From Paraburkholderia sabiae (GTDB taxonomy: Bacteria > Pseudomonadota > Gammaproteobacteria > Burkholderiales > Burkholderiaceae), in contig NZ_CP125295.1 in the NCBI RefSeq assembly GCF_030412785.1, positions 1,364,001 to 1,428,000 of the forward strand: DNA of 64,000 nucleotides. The letters run 5' to 3'. How positions within the stretch are numbered: the stretch's first letter is position 1; each line of letters begins with the position of its first letter. Both the position numbers and the translations under genes were made by a program. Below, in pieces: positions 17,607-27,849 of the stretch. Under the pieces are notes generated by a model, which ran no database searches, had not been told where the DNA came from, and saw nothing but the letters and a program-made list of their open reading frames with translations.

Positions 17607-18491
17607 TCAACCGGATTCGTCTTGCTCTTCTTCCCGATCTCGTTCATCGCGCCGACGTTCCGCGCCGCGCACCATGAACGCCCGCGGACTCTCTCCAAAC
17701 GCGCGCCGGAACATTGCTGAAAACGCACTCTGGCTCTGATACCCCAACTCTCGCGCGACATGCGACAGCGGTCGCCCTTGACTGAGCAACGGAATGGCAC
17801 GTGCGAGCACGGCCTGCTGACGCCACTGCGAAAAGCTCACGCCCAGTTCCTGTCGAAAGAGCCGCGCGATCGTACGTGTGCTCGCGCCGACCGTCGATGC
17901 CCACCGTTCCAGCGAATCGGCGTTGGCGGGATCGGCGATGACGGCTTCGCACAACGCTCTCAGACGTTTCTCCGTCGGCATCGGCACGGACAGCGGCAAA
18001 GGCTGCGAGCGCGTGATTTCGTCGAGAGCTAGCGAACCGAGCAAGCGTTCGCGATCGGGTGGCAAGCCAGGCGTATCGAGCGCGGCAATGACTTCACGCA
18101 GCAACCCCGACACCTCCACGACGCGGCACGCGTCCAGTCCCGCGGGCACGACCGTCTCATTGACATAGAGCGTGCGCAGAAACGCCTCTTCGACGATGGT
18201 CACCTCGTGCAGCACGTATGGTGGAACCCAGATCGCGCGCGACGGCGGCACCATCCACGTCGTGCCGAACGTGCCGACGCGCAGCACGCCGCGCGATGCA
18301 TACGCGACCTGCGCCCATGCGTGCGTGTGTCGCGCGATCCGCACGCCTGCGGGCATGGGCCGCGAGCGCACGCGGATGGGATGCGTCGGCGTGGGCGCGA
18401 ACTCGGGCGGAATGTCGGCGAAATCGACGCGAGTCGACAGTTCGGCGGGCGCTTTCGATGTGGGCGGCGTAGAGCTTGCGGCTTCGGTCAT
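17607..18491 (-). CDS. AraC-family transcriptional regulator
   Basis: A 294-residue regulator. The N-terminal half is a cupin-like sensor domain (PAGVRIARHTHAWAQVAYASRGVLRV) and the C-terminal 100 residues hold two helix-turn-helix motifs with WASTVGASTRTIARLFRQELG and HVARELGYQSQSAFSAMFRRAFGESP. The latter is the usual AraC signature. The layout resembles NimR/YeaM-type regulators, which control drug exporters. Start MTEAASS at 18491 is preferred over an ATG 16 codons upstream. It diverges from rraA across 155 bp and could regulate it or itself. Confidence 0.88.
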   Translation of the reverse strand: MTEAASSTPPTSKAPAELSTRVDFADIPPEFAPTPTHPIRVRSRPMPAGVRIARHTHAWAQVAYASRGVLRVGTFGTTWMVPPSRAIWVPPYVLHEVTIVEEAFLRTLYVNETVVPAGLDACRVVEVSGLLREVIAALDTPGLPPDRERLLGSLALDEITRSQPLPLSVPMPTEKRLRALCEAVIADPANADSLERWASTVGASTRTIARLFRQELGVSFSQWRQQAVLARAIPLLSQGRPLSHVARELGYQSQSAFSAMFRRAFGESPRAFMVRGAERRRDERDREEEQDESG

Positions 18492-18646
18492 GGCATAACG
18501 GAAAGGGCGGCGGCGGAATGGCCGTATGACAATTCTCATTGTAGGGGCGCGCGCGTCGTCCGCCCATTAGCCGAACGGACGATGCGACATCGAAAAAATG
18601 GCGCGGCATAATGCACCGAATCTGTTCGACTGAGAGGGGGAAACCA

Positions 18647-19141
18647 ATGAACTTCGCAACGGCAGATCTGTGCGACGCGAATGAAGAGCAACTGGCCGCG
18701 GGAACCTTGCGTGTGCTCGATCCCGTGTTCAGCCGTTTTGGGCGCGCGGCGCGTTTCGGCGGCGAAGCGGTCACGCTCAAAGTCTTCGAAGACAACACGC
18801 TCGTGCGCGCGACGCTCGAAGAAAAGGGCGCCGGGCGAGTGCTGGTTATCGACGGCGGCGGCAGCCTGCGGTGCGCGCTCGTCGGCGGCAACCTGGGCAA
18901 ACTGGGCGAGAAAAACGGTTGGGCAGGCATCGTCGTGTTCGGCTGCGTGCGCGACACGCTCGAACTGAACGAATGCAACATCGGCATCGTCGCGCTTGCG
19001 ACGCATCCCCAGCGCAGCCAGAAGCGCGGCGCCGGAGAGCGCGACATATCGGTGCGATTGCCGGGCTCAGTCGTGCGGCCCGGCGAATGGATTTACGCGG
19101 ACAGCGACGGCGTGCTGGTGGCGAGTGCGCCGCTCGTCTGA
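18647..19141 (+). CDS. rraA: RraA family protein (ribonuclease E activity regulator)
   Basis: A 164-residue protein of the RraA fold. E. coli RraA binds RNase E and lowers mRNA decay. Many relatives are instead 4-hydroxy-4-methyl-2-oxoglutarate/oxaloacetate aldolases. The conserved segment [21 protein letters not shown] and the GCVRD motif, which holds the metal/substrate Arg-Asp of the aldolases, are present. Size and N terminus ([20 protein letters not shown]) fit the RraA subgroup. The start at 18647 follows a purine-rich site (GAGAGGGGG) and is preferred to an ATG 12 codons upstream. The next gene follows after 49 bp. Confidence 0.88.
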   Translation: MNFATADLCDANEEQLAAGTLRVLDPVFSRFGRAARFGGEAVTLKVFEDNTLVRATLEEKGAGRVLVIDGGGSLRCALVGGNLGKLGEKNGWAGIVVFGCVRDTLELNECNIGIVALATHPQRSQKRGAGERDISVRLPGSVVRPGEWIYADSDGVLVASAPLV

Positions 19142-19190
19142 CGCGTCGTGTTATCGGCAGATCGGTATCTGGACAGAGGGTAGTGGACTA

Positions 19191-19598
19191 ATGCAGAACG
19201 TTTTTGTGTATGGCACCTTGCGTGCCGGCGAGATCAACGACATCGGCGCCGCAGCGGCGCGCAACGACATTTCGGCGCCGACGCTGCTCGGCGCGGCCAC
19301 CTTGCGTGGCCGTTTGTTCGACTTCGGCGCGTATCCGGGTTTCGTGCCCGACGAGGCAGGCGTTCATGTGCGCGGCGATGTTTATGAAATCGACGATCAG
19401 CTCATTGCCGTGCTCGATGAGATCGAGCAGGTTTATCCGGGCGTCGAAGGACTGTTCATGCCGCGTGAAGTGACCGTCGATATCGAAGGCGCGCCCGTGA
19501 CGTGCCGTTACTATCCCGTGCAGCGCGAGGCCGTCAAAGGGCTGCCGGAAATTCGCAGCGGCGACTGGGTCGAGCATCGGCGCTCGAACGGGCGTTGA
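19191..19598 (+). CDS. Gamma-glutamylcyclotransferase-like protein (AIG2 family)
   Basis: A 135-residue protein of the GGCT/AIG2 fold. It opens with MQNVFVYGTLRAGEIN, the usual Y-G-T-L-R substrate-binding loop. VRGDVYEIDDQLIAVLDEIEQVYPG contains the conserved acidic residue expected in the active site. Enzymes of this fold release 5-oxoproline from gamma-glutamyl compounds; the physiological substrate here is unknown. It lies 49 bp behind rraA on the same strand. Start ATG 19191 places the motif at the N terminus as usual. Confidence 0.85.
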   Translation: MQNVFVYGTLRAGEINDIGAAAARNDISAPTLLGAATLRGRLFDFGAYPGFVPDEAGVHVRGDVYEIDDQLIAVLDEIEQVYPGVEGLFMPREVTVDIEGAPVTCRYYPVQREAVKGLPEIRSGDWVEHRRSNGR

Positions 19599-19603
19599 GC
19601 ATC

Positions 19604-19643
19604 AAAAAGAATGGCCCAGCAGGCATGACGCCCGCCAGGCCAT
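19604..19643 (-). terminator. Terminator downstream of aceB
   Basis: On the minus strand an imperfect hairpin with a perfect 6-bp base (ATGGCC/GGCCAT) and further GC pairs inside is followed by TTTTT. Confidence 0.65.
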
Positions 19644-19738
19644 CCCGGTCGGTCAACCGTTGAGAGCATGGGCTGCGCGCGGTAGCCGATGCTCGCGAAA
19701 AAGCGTTACGGCTTCCGCGCGCACGCGCACCGCGTCGC

Positions 19739-21331
19739 TCAGAGTTCTTCGTAAAGCGGCAGCGTCAGAAACTCGGTGAAGTTCTCCGACGTCGACATGT
19801 CGCTGAAAATCTGCGCGGCGCGAACATACGGCGCGGTATCGCCAGCGATTGAGGCCTTCACCTTGTCGAGTTCCTGCGCCGTCAGTTCGCGCACGAGTTC
19901 GGCCGTCACCTTGCGACCATCGTCGAGCTTGCCCTTCGGCGAACGGATCCACTGCCACACCTGTGAGCGCGAGATTTCCGCCGTCGCGGCATCTTCCATC
20001 AGATTGTGGATCGGCACGCAACCATTGCCCGCGAGCCACGAACCCAGGTAGTGAATGCCGACGTTGATGTTGTTGCGCAGGCCCGCTTCGGTGATAGGCG
20101 CTTCGGGACGGAAGTCGAGCAGATCCTTGCCCGTCACCTGCACGTCGTCGCGTTGCTTGCCGATCTGGTTCGGCTTGTCGCCGAGCACCTTGACGAACTC
20201 TTCCATCGCGATCGGCACGAGTCCCGGGTGCGCGACCCAGCCGCCGTCGTAGCCGTCGGTCGCATCGCGCGCCTTGTCCGAGCGAACGCCTGCCATTGCC
20301 TTGTCGTTCGCGGCTGCGTCGTTCTTGATGGGGATCAGCGCGCTCATGCCGCCGATGGCAGGCGCATTGCGTCGATGGCAAGTCTTCAGCAATTGCAGTG
20401 CGTACGCGCGCATGAACGGCACGGTCATCGTGATCTGCGAGCGATCTGCCAGGCAGAAGTCCTTATCGTTCTTAAACTTCTTGATCGCCGAAAAGATGTA
20501 GTCCCAACGTCCTGCGTTCAGGCCCGAGCTATGTTCACGCAGTTCGTACAGGATCTCATCCATTTCGAACGCGGCCAGGATCGTTTCGATCAACACAGTC
20601 GCGCGAATCGTGCCGCGCGGCACGCCGACGGCTTCCTGCGCGGCGACGAAGATGTCGTTCCACAAGCGCGCTTCGAGATGGCTCTCCATCTTCGGCAGAT
20701 AGAAGTACGGGCCCGTGCCGCGCGCGAGTTGCTCCTTCGCGTTGTGATGCAGGAATAGCGCAAAGTCGAAGATGCCGCCCGACACGCGCTGGCCGTCGAT
20801 GCTCACGTGCTTCTCGTCGAGATGCCAGCCGCGCGGACGCACGATCAGCGTCGCGATCTTGTCGTTCAGCTTGTACGACTTGCCGTTCTGTTCCAGCGAA
20901 ATCGTTCGGCGCACCGCGTCCTTCAGATTGATATGCCCGATGATCTGGTTGTCCCAGCTCGGCGCATTCGAATCCTCGAAGTCGGTCATGTACGAATCCG
21001 CGCCCGAGTTCAGCGCGTTGATGATCATCTTGCGCTCGACGGGGCCCGTGATCTCGACGCGTCGGCATTGCAGATCCAGCGGCAGCGGCGCAATGGTCCA
21101 GTCGCCTTCGCGGATGGCCTGCGTTTCAGCGAGAAAATCCGGGCGCTCGCCGGCGTCCAGACGTTGCGCGCGCTCGACACGCAGTTTCAGCAGTTGCTGG
21201 CGACGCGGCTCGAACGTCCGGTGCAGGCTGGCGACCAGCTCGAGTGCTTGTGGCGTCAGAATCGCCTCGAAGCCGGGCTGGATCTCACCGGTGATATTCA
21301 TGCCCTGCGGAAGCGACAACGTGTTCGCCAT
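19739..21331 (-). CDS. aceB: Malate synthase A
   Basis: Malate synthase condenses glyoxylate with acetyl-CoA to malate, the second step of the glyoxylate shunt used for growth on acetate or fatty acids. The 530-residue length fits isoform A. Signature parts are MTDFEDSNAPSWDN, the GTIRATVLIETILAAFEMDE strand with catalytic Arg and Glu, and HSSGLNAGRWDYIFS. Start MANTLSLPQG at 21331 has AAGGAG upstream; an in-frame ATG 27 codons earlier overlaps the upstream gene end. A 14-bp palindrome lies about 41 bp upstream. aceA is 2.7 kb away on the same strand. Confidence 0.96.
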   Translation of the reverse strand: MANTLSLPQGMNITGEIQPGFEAILTPQALELVASLHRTFEPRRQQLLKLRVERAQRLDAGERPDFLAETQAIREGDWTIAPLPLDLQCRRVEITGPVERKMIINALNSGADSYMTDFEDSNAPSWDNQIIGHINLKDAVRRTISLEQNGKSYKLNDKIATLIVRPRGWHLDEKHVSIDGQRVSGGIFDFALFLHHNAKEQLARGTGPYFYLPKMESHLEARLWNDIFVAAQEAVGVPRGTIRATVLIETILAAFEMDEILYELREHSSGLNAGRWDYIFSAIKKFKNDKDFCLADRSQITMTVPFMRAYALQLLKTCHRRNAPAIGGMSALIPIKNDAAANDKAMAGVRSDKARDATDGYDGGWVAHPGLVPIAMEEFVKVLGDKPNQIGKQRDDVQVTGKDLLDFRPEAPITEAGLRNNINVGIHYLGSWLAGNGCVPIHNLMEDAATAEISRSQVWQWIRSPKGKLDDGRKVTAELVRELTAQELDKVKASIAGDTAPYVRAAQIFSDMSTSENFTEFLTLPLYEEL

Positions 21332-21371
21332 GATTTCTCCTTGGTCGGTCAGTTTCAAAGTGCGGGTGATG

Positions 21372-21385
21372 CGTATTGCAATACG
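21372..21385. promoter_or_regulatory. 14-bp palindrome in the aceB promoter region
   Basis: CGTATTGCAATACG is a perfect palindrome in the 77-bp gap between the HAD gene stop and the aceB start, 41 bp before the aceB ATG. Its position suggests a repressor or activator site for malate synthase. Confidence 0.5.
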
Positions 21386-21408
21386 TCGTTTCGATGCTTC
21401 GTGTGCCG

Positions 21409-22185
21409 TCATGCGCCAGGGCTGTGGCGCGAGCGGCTTTTTTTCTGCTGTTTGTCGTTTTTCTCGGCCTTTTCAGGCGGTGTCCGGTTTGCGATAAACG
21501 CGATCAAATCATTCATGCTTCTGCCCGTGCCGTGCGGCGTGACGCCCAGTTCTTCAGCGGGCGCGCCCAGGCGGTTGAGCCAGAACACGGTGTAGCCGAA
21601 CCAGTTCGCGCCGCTTGCGTCCCAACCGTTCGACGACACGAACACGATCTCGCGCGCCGTCGCGCCGAATGCCTGCGTGCCGAGCGCATAGGTCGCGGGC
21701 GCCGGCTTGAACGCGCGCACCGTGTCCACCGACAGCACGTGGTCGAATAGTCCCGACATGCCCGCGCTTTTCACGGCGATATCGAGCATCTGCGGATTGC
21801 CGTTCGAGAGAATTCCCAGGCCAATCTGCCTGTCGCGCAGTTGACGCAACGCAGGCAGCACGTCGGGGAACGCGGACAGGCAGGCGTATTCGTCCATCAG
21901 GCGTTTTTCGCCCGCCGCGTTCAGCGACAGGCCGAGCTTGCGCGCGGAAAAGCGCAGTGCGTCGAGCGTGATGTTCCAGAACGGCTCGTAGTGCGCGCCG
22001 GCGGGATCGGCGGCCGTGCGCAACTGCGTGTATTCGATCTGTTTTTGCCGCCACGACTGCGAGAGCGCATCGCCGTGGCCCGGGAACATCTGCTCCGCGG
22101 CAGCGACGACGGAGTGCACGTCGAAGAGCGTGCCGTAGGCGTCGAAAATCACTGCTTTGGGGAAATGTGTCGTTGTGGCCGACAT
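21409..22185 (-). CDS. HAD-superfamily hydrolase, haloacid dehalogenase type II-like
   Basis: A 258-residue HAD hydrolase. Motif I is FDAYGTLFD, with the nucleophilic Asp; motif II is LGILSNGNP; motif III/IV is FVSSNGWDASGANWFGYTVFW. This set matches type II (S)-2-haloacid dehalogenases, which hydrolyse 2-haloacids to hydroxyacids, though many such proteins have other substrates. A basic, polar tail (KAEKNDKQQKKSRSRHS) extends beyond the usual end and reads into the aceB promoter region. Start MSATTTHFPKAV at 22185 has AAGG nearby; an ATG five codons earlier is less likely. It diverges from the LysR gene. Confidence 0.86.
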   Translation of the reverse strand: MSATTTHFPKAVIFDAYGTLFDVHSVVAAAEQMFPGHGDALSQSWRQKQIEYTQLRTAADPAGAHYEPFWNITLDALRFSARKLGLSLNAAGEKRLMDEYACLSAFPDVLPALRQLRDRQIGLGILSNGNPQMLDIAVKSAGMSGLFDHVLSVDTVRAFKPAPATYALGTQAFGATAREIVFVSSNGWDASGANWFGYTVFWLNRLGAPAEELGVTPHGTGRSMNDLIAFIANRTPPEKAEKNDKQQKKSRSRHSPGA

Positions 22186-22339
22186 AGCCTTGCGCTCCAT
22201 CAGAGGTCGGGATCCATTCTATTCGTGACGGCTTGTGCTAAAAAAGACTCTAAAGATCACTTGATCTTTTACTTTCATCAACCTAATCTGACGCGGATCC
22301 TCTTATTCGTGCGCGACCGATGCGCCCATTCATCCGCCA

Positions 22340-23242
22340 ATGGACCGCTTCAAGCAGATCGAGACTTTCGTGACCGTCGCGGCGCGCGGCAGCCTGTCGG
22401 CGGCGGCGCAGGCCGAAGGCGTCGCGCCCGCGATCATCGGACGCCGCATCGACGCGCTCGAAGAACGGCTCGGCGTCAAACTGCTCGTACGCACCACGCG
22501 CCGCATCACGCTGACTTACGAGGGCTCGGCATTCCTCGAAGACTGCCAGCGGATCATTCACGACATGCAGAACGCCGAGGCGAGCGTATCGGCGGGCGGC
22601 GTGAAGGCCAGCGGCCATTTGCGCGTGTCGGCGCCGGCGGGCTTCGGTCGAAGACACGTCGCACCGCTCGTGCCTGCGTTCACGGTCGCGCATCCCGACG
22701 TGTCGATTTCTCTCGATCTGTCCGATCGGATGGTCGATCTCGTCAATGAAGGATTCGATTGCGCGATTCGACTTGGCGAATTGCCGGATTCCTCGCTGGT
22801 CTCGTTGAGACTTGGTGAGAACCGGCGCGTGTGCGTCGCATCGCCGGCTTATCTCGCACGACGTCCGCCGCCGCAAACACTTGCCGATCTCGCGCATCAC
22901 AACTGCCTTGCGCTCGGCGGAAGCGCGAACCAGCAGCGCGGCTGGGTGTTCCAGCAGGGCGACAAGGTCGTGACGATCAAGGTATCGGGCACGATGGAGT
23001 GCTCGGACGGCGCGGTGCTGCACGAGTGGTGCCTCGAAGGCTACGGGCTCGCGTGGCGCTCGTGGTGGGAAGTCGGCGCGGACATCGCGGCTGGGCGCCT
23101 CGTCAGTGTGCTCGACGATCACGCGGCGCCGCCCATCGGCATTCACGCCGTGTTTCCGCAGCGTCGGCATTTGCCGTTGCGCGTGCGACTTTTCCTCGAT
23201 TTTCTCAAGCACACGTACGGCAATCCGGCTTACTGGATCTGA
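22340..23242 (+). CDS. LysR-family transcriptional regulator
   Basis: A 300-residue LysR-type regulator. The winged helix-turn-helix spans about residues 1-60 (MDRFKQIETFVTVAARGSLS, then APAIIGRRIDALEERLGVKLL). The rest is the periplasmic-binding-like effector domain. It starts 154 bp from the divergent HAD hydrolase gene, the classic layout for a LysR regulator controlling its neighbour. It also lies between aceB and aceA, so a role in acetate or haloacid metabolism is possible but not shown. Confidence 0.9.
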   Translation: MDRFKQIETFVTVAARGSLSAAAQAEGVAPAIIGRRIDALEERLGVKLLVRTTRRITLTYEGSAFLEDCQRIIHDMQNAEASVSAGGVKASGHLRVSAPAGFGRRHVAPLVPAFTVAHPDVSISLDLSDRMVDLVNEGFDCAIRLGELPDSSLVSLRLGENRRVCVASPAYLARRPPPQTLADLAHHNCLALGGSANQQRGWVFQQGDKVVTIKVSGTMECSDGAVLHEWCLEGYGLAWRSWWEVGADIAAGRLVSVLDDHAAPPIGIHAVFPQRRHLPLRVRLFLDFLKHTYGNPAYWI

Positions 23243-23500
23243 AAGCTACGCAAGCCGCACGGTAAGTCCGACGTCATCCCGCGCGCGGGTTTCCGATATG
23301 CGGACATGCCCGCAGGCGCGGCTTGCACGGTATTTCGGCGCACTACAATCGTTCTGACAGCCCGCCGCGCGGCGTTTCGACCGCTGCGGCGCAGGCGCTT
23401 GCGCGTGTCTGCCGACAACCTCGTTCGCGTTCATCGGCGTTCGAGGCAACGAATCGCAGACGCGTGCATTCCACACCTGCAGTCGACGACGGAGGGCACC

Positions 23501-23935
23501 ATGTTCAAGCACATCCTCGTTCCGACCGATGGTTCGGACCTGTCGAAGAAAGCGATCGACGGCGCGATCGATCTCGCCCAGGCCGTCGGCGCGCGCGTGA
23601 CCGCGTATGCGTGCCTGCCGCAGTATCCGTACTCGCCGTTTTCCGAAGTCGTGATCGAGCCGCCTGTGGACTTTCAGGACCGCAGCGAGCGCGAGGCGCG
23701 CCAGCATCTGCAGGAAGTCGAGGAGGCGGCGCGTGGCGCGGGCGTCGAATGCTCGAGCCAGACGAGCGTGCATCCGTCGCCGTATCTCGGCATCATCGAA
23801 GCGGCCGAGCAGGGCGGCTGCGACGTGATCTTCATGGCGTCGCACGGGCGGCGCGGACTCGGCAGTCTGCTGATCGGCAGCGAGACGCAGCGCGTGCTGA
23901 CGCATACAAAAATTCCGGTGATCGTGTATCGGTAG
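23501..23935 (+). CDS. Universal stress protein, UspA family
   Basis: A 144-residue single Usp domain. It opens with MFKHILVPTDGSDLSKKAID and ends with the ATP-binding pattern SHGRRGLGSLLIGSETQRVL (G-2x-G-9x-G-S type), so it is likely an ATP-binding Usp. Such proteins are induced by starvation and other stress. Start ATG 23501 follows GGAGGGCACC, a strong ribosome site; the ORF open further upstream is not supported. It lies between the LysR gene and the convergent aceA. Confidence 0.9.
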   Translation: MFKHILVPTDGSDLSKKAIDGAIDLAQAVGARVTAYACLPQYPYSPFSEVVIEPPVDFQDRSEREARQHLQEVEEAARGAGVECSSQTSVHPSPYLGIIEAAEQGGCDVIFMASHGRRGLGSLLIGSETQRVLTHTKIPVIVYR

Positions 23936-23936
23936 G

Positions 23937-23967
23937 CAAAAAAACGCGCGCCAATTGGCGCGCGTTC
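23937..23967. terminator. Terminator shared by usp and aceA
   Basis: A perfect AACGCGCGCC/GGCGCGCGTT stem has an AATT loop. On the minus strand it is followed by seven T, so it mainly ends aceA; the plus-strand T tract is weaker. Confidence 0.85.
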
Positions 23968-24052
23968 GGTCTTTTCGAGAGTGAGGCGCCGACCCTCTAC
24001 GGGCCGGCGTTGTTACGCGAGAGGCGCTTATTGTTCAGCCAGGTCAGCCGCT

Positions 24053-25357
<1,305 letters not shown>

Positions 25358-25446
25358 GGTGTGCTCCTTGTTTGCCTTGAAGTGGGTTCGACTGGACTCG
25401 TGACTTCCGCGAAGCGAGGGCGCCGAGAGCGTTTCGTTTCGTGAAG

Positions 25447-25458
25447 TCTTATATAAGA
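25447..25458. promoter_or_regulatory. Palindrome in the aceA upstream region
   Basis: TCTTATATAAGA is a perfect 12-bp palindrome 90 bp before the aceA start. It contains a TATATA that could serve as a -10 box on the minus strand, so a protein bound here would block the promoter. A good -35 is not evident. Confidence 0.45.
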
Positions 25459-25661
25459 GTCTAGGCAAAAGGCCTTAGGCGGAACAGACGCAACCAAGTC
25501 TTTTTCGGTGATTTTTATTCTTTATGATTCAATGGTTTGTCGCATGCATTCCGTAATGAGAAACGTGATTTTCCATATTGCAACAACGCTTCTTGTGCCT
25601 TGCAGCACGATTTTTTACGACGCAAAAAATTTTTTCGCATCGTGAAATGCTGCGCGAGGCG

Positions 25662-25690
25662 AAAAAAAACCGACGCGGGAGCGTCGGTTT
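25662..25690 (-). terminator. Terminator of the DEAD-box helicase gene
   Basis: On the minus strand AAACCGACGC pairs with GCGTCGGTTT around a 4-base loop and continues into a T run. Confidence 0.85.
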
Positions 25691-25718
25691 CCTGATTCAG
25701 CGAGGTTCTCGCAGCAGC

Positions 25719-27416
25719 TTAGTCGCCGCGGCGCGAGTTGCGCGGGCCGTCGTTGCGACGCGCGCCGTAGCCGCCGTCGCGCGAGTAGCCGCCTTCGCGG
25801 TTGCCGCGATAGCCTTCGCTGCGGTAGCCGCCTTCACGCGAACCACTGTTGTAGCCGCCTTCGCGATTGCCGCCGGCCGGCTTGTCGCCCCAGCTGCGAC
25901 CAGCGCTATTGCCACCATTGCCGCCGTTGCCGCCATCACGTGCGCCGTAGCCGCCGCGATTGCCGTCACGCGAACCGTAGCCGCCGCCGTTGCCGTCACG
26001 CGAACCGCCGTAGCCCGGCTTGCCGCCGAAACGGCGACCACCACCGTTGCCACCACCCGGACGACCACGGCCGCCGAAGCCGCCACGACCGTTAGCGGGC
26101 GGCGACTTGCGCGGCTCGAAGCCTTCGACAACATTGACGGGCAGCGGCGCACGCACGAAACGTTCGATGCGCTTGAGCGCGCCTTGCTCGGCGTGATGCA
26201 CGAGGCTCACTGCGATGCCCGAACGGCCCGCGCGGCCCGTACGGCCGATACGGTGAACGTAGTCTTCGGCGAACTTCGGCAGGTCGTAGTTGAACACGTG
26301 CGTGATGCCGGGAATATCGATACCGCGGGCAGCGACGTCCGTTGCGACCAGCACGCGCACGCGGCGCTCGCGCAGCGCGCGGATTGTGCGGTTACGCGCG
26401 CCTTGCGGCAGGTCGCCGTGCAGCGCGGCCGATTCGAAACCGGCGTCGGCAAGACGGCCGGCCAGCTGGTCGGCGTCCATCTTGGTTGCCGTGAAGACGA
26501 TTGCCTGATCGAGACCATCGGCGCGCAGCAGATGGTCGAGCAGACGATCCTTGTGATCGCGGTCGTCGACGTAATGCACCGTCTGCGCGATGTTCGTGCG
26601 CTGTTCGATGTGCTGCTTGATCTCGATGCGCTCCGGATCCTTCAGCAGACGGCCCGTCAGCGAACCGATCTTGCCGTCGAGCGTGGCCGAGAACAGCATG
26701 GTCTGGCGCGTGGCGGGCGTCGCGGCGACGATCGTCTCGATGTCGTCGATGAAGCCCATGTCCAGCATGCGGTCGGCTTCGTCGAGCACGAGCATCTGCA
26801 GTTGCGACAGGTCGATACGGCCGCGCTCCAGATGGTCGAGCAGACGGCCCGGCGTGGCGACGAGAATTTCGGGGTTCTTCGCGAGCAGCATCAGCTGCTG
26901 GCCGTAAGCGACGCCGCCCAGAATGCTGACCGTGCGCAGACGGCGCAGATGCTTGCCGTACGTCGAAGCGGCCGTCGTCACCTGCATCGCGAGTTCGCGG
27001 GTCGGCGTGAGGACGAGCAGGCCCGGACGTGCGACCGGCTGCGGACGGCGGCCACGGGCGCCCGCCGCGTTGCTTTCGCGCGGCTCGCGCGGTTGACTGG
27101 TTTGCGCTTTTTGCAGCTGTGCGAAGCGCTCGATGGCGGGCAGCATGAACGCTGCCGTCTTGCCCGAACCCGTCGGGCTCGAGACCAGCAGATCGCGGCC
27201 CGCGATGCCGGCGGGAATGGCGCGCTGCTGGACAGGCGTCGGGTTCTTGTAGCCCGCTGCCGTCAGCGCAGAGACGATCTCCGCCGACAGACCCAGCTCA
27301 GCGAACGTCGGGCCGGTAGCAACCTCGGGGGCTTGCACGGCCGTTTCCGGCGTGTCGAGACCGAGGGCTTGATCGGCGATGGCGTTCAGCGGGCTGGTGG
27401 TATTGCTCGAAGTCAT
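25719..27416 (-). CDS. DEAD-box ATP-dependent RNA helicase, RhlE-like
   Basis: A 565-residue DEAD-box helicase that unwinds RNA duplexes, probably in ribosome assembly or mRNA decay. Visible motifs are the Q-motif region (FAELGLSAEIVSALTAAGYKNPTPVQQRAIPA), Walker A PTGSGKTA at 81-88, DEAD at 212-215, SAT at 243-245 and HRIGRTGR. About residues 104-130 form an extra basic loop. The last 135 residues are a Gly/Arg/Asn/Tyr-rich RGG-like tail with repeats such as GGYGSRDGN, expected to bind RNA and perhaps form condensates. RhlE is the closest family by eye, but DeaD/SrmB-type naming cannot be excluded. A long leader seems to precede it. Confidence 0.93.
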   Translation of the reverse strand: MTSSNTTSPLNAIADQALGLDTPETAVQAPEVATGPTFAELGLSAEIVSALTAAGYKNPTPVQQRAIPAGIAGRDLLVSSPTGSGKTAAFMLPAIERFAQLQKAQTSQPREPRESNAAGARGRRPQPVARPGLLVLTPTRELAMQVTTAASTYGKHLRRLRTVSILGGVAYGQQLMLLAKNPEILVATPGRLLDHLERGRIDLSQLQMLVLDEADRMLDMGFIDDIETIVAATPATRQTMLFSATLDGKIGSLTGRLLKDPERIEIKQHIEQRTNIAQTVHYVDDRDHKDRLLDHLLRADGLDQAIVFTATKMDADQLAGRLADAGFESAALHGDLPQGARNRTIRALRERRVRVLVATDVAARGIDIPGITHVFNYDLPKFAEDYVHRIGRTGRAGRSGIAVSLVHHAEQGALKRIERFVRAPLPVNVVEGFEPRKSPPANGRGGFGGRGRPGGGNGGGRRFGGKPGYGGSRDGNGGGYGSRDGNRGGYGARDGGNGGNGGNSAGRSWGDKPAGGNREGGYNSGSREGGYRSEGYRGNREGGYSRDGGYGARRNDGPRNSRRGD

Positions 27417-27849
27417 GAGAATCCTTGAAACATGGGAAATAACACGTCGGCGCCAATCGGCATACCCAAGTCGTCGGATTCAGCGAGCAAAAAATCAGCG
27501 AGCAAATCGAAAAACGGGGGCAACTCGCGACAATGAAGGCGAGTTTCTCGTTAGAAGCTGTATCGAATGCGACAGGCCGGAATTGGCTTGCCGCCAGCCT
27601 GGACTTGCGGCCCGTGGGGCCTTGCAGGAGGGGACAGGTTCTAAACTGGATTGGAGCAAAACGCTACGAGACGCTCTTTCCGCAAACGTCGCCGAAGCGA
27701 ACGGGAGACAAGCGGTGAAGCGCAGCCAGCATTATATCGATTTTTGCTGCACCGCGCCACTGTTAAGAACCCTCTGAGTGAAAGCGCTTAATTCGTGAGA
27801 AGAATGCGGACATTTGAGCCGCAGTGTGCGGCCGAATGTCGTTCGGCTA
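27417..27849 (-). promoter_or_regulatory. Probable long leader of the helicase gene with a -10 box
   Basis: This 433-bp gap has no credible gene. On the minus strand a perfect TATAAT (27736 down to 27731) is preceded by an A-rich spacer but by no good -35. Transcription from it would give a 5' leader of about 300 nt. Long leaders are known for cold-induced DEAD-box helicase mRNAs such as E. coli deaD. The promoter remains tentative. Confidence 0.4.

Noticed and set aside
27533..27718. Small open frames in the gap upstream of the helicase gene.
   Set aside because: They have low similarity to any protein pattern, no ribosome site, and the gap is better explained as a leader.
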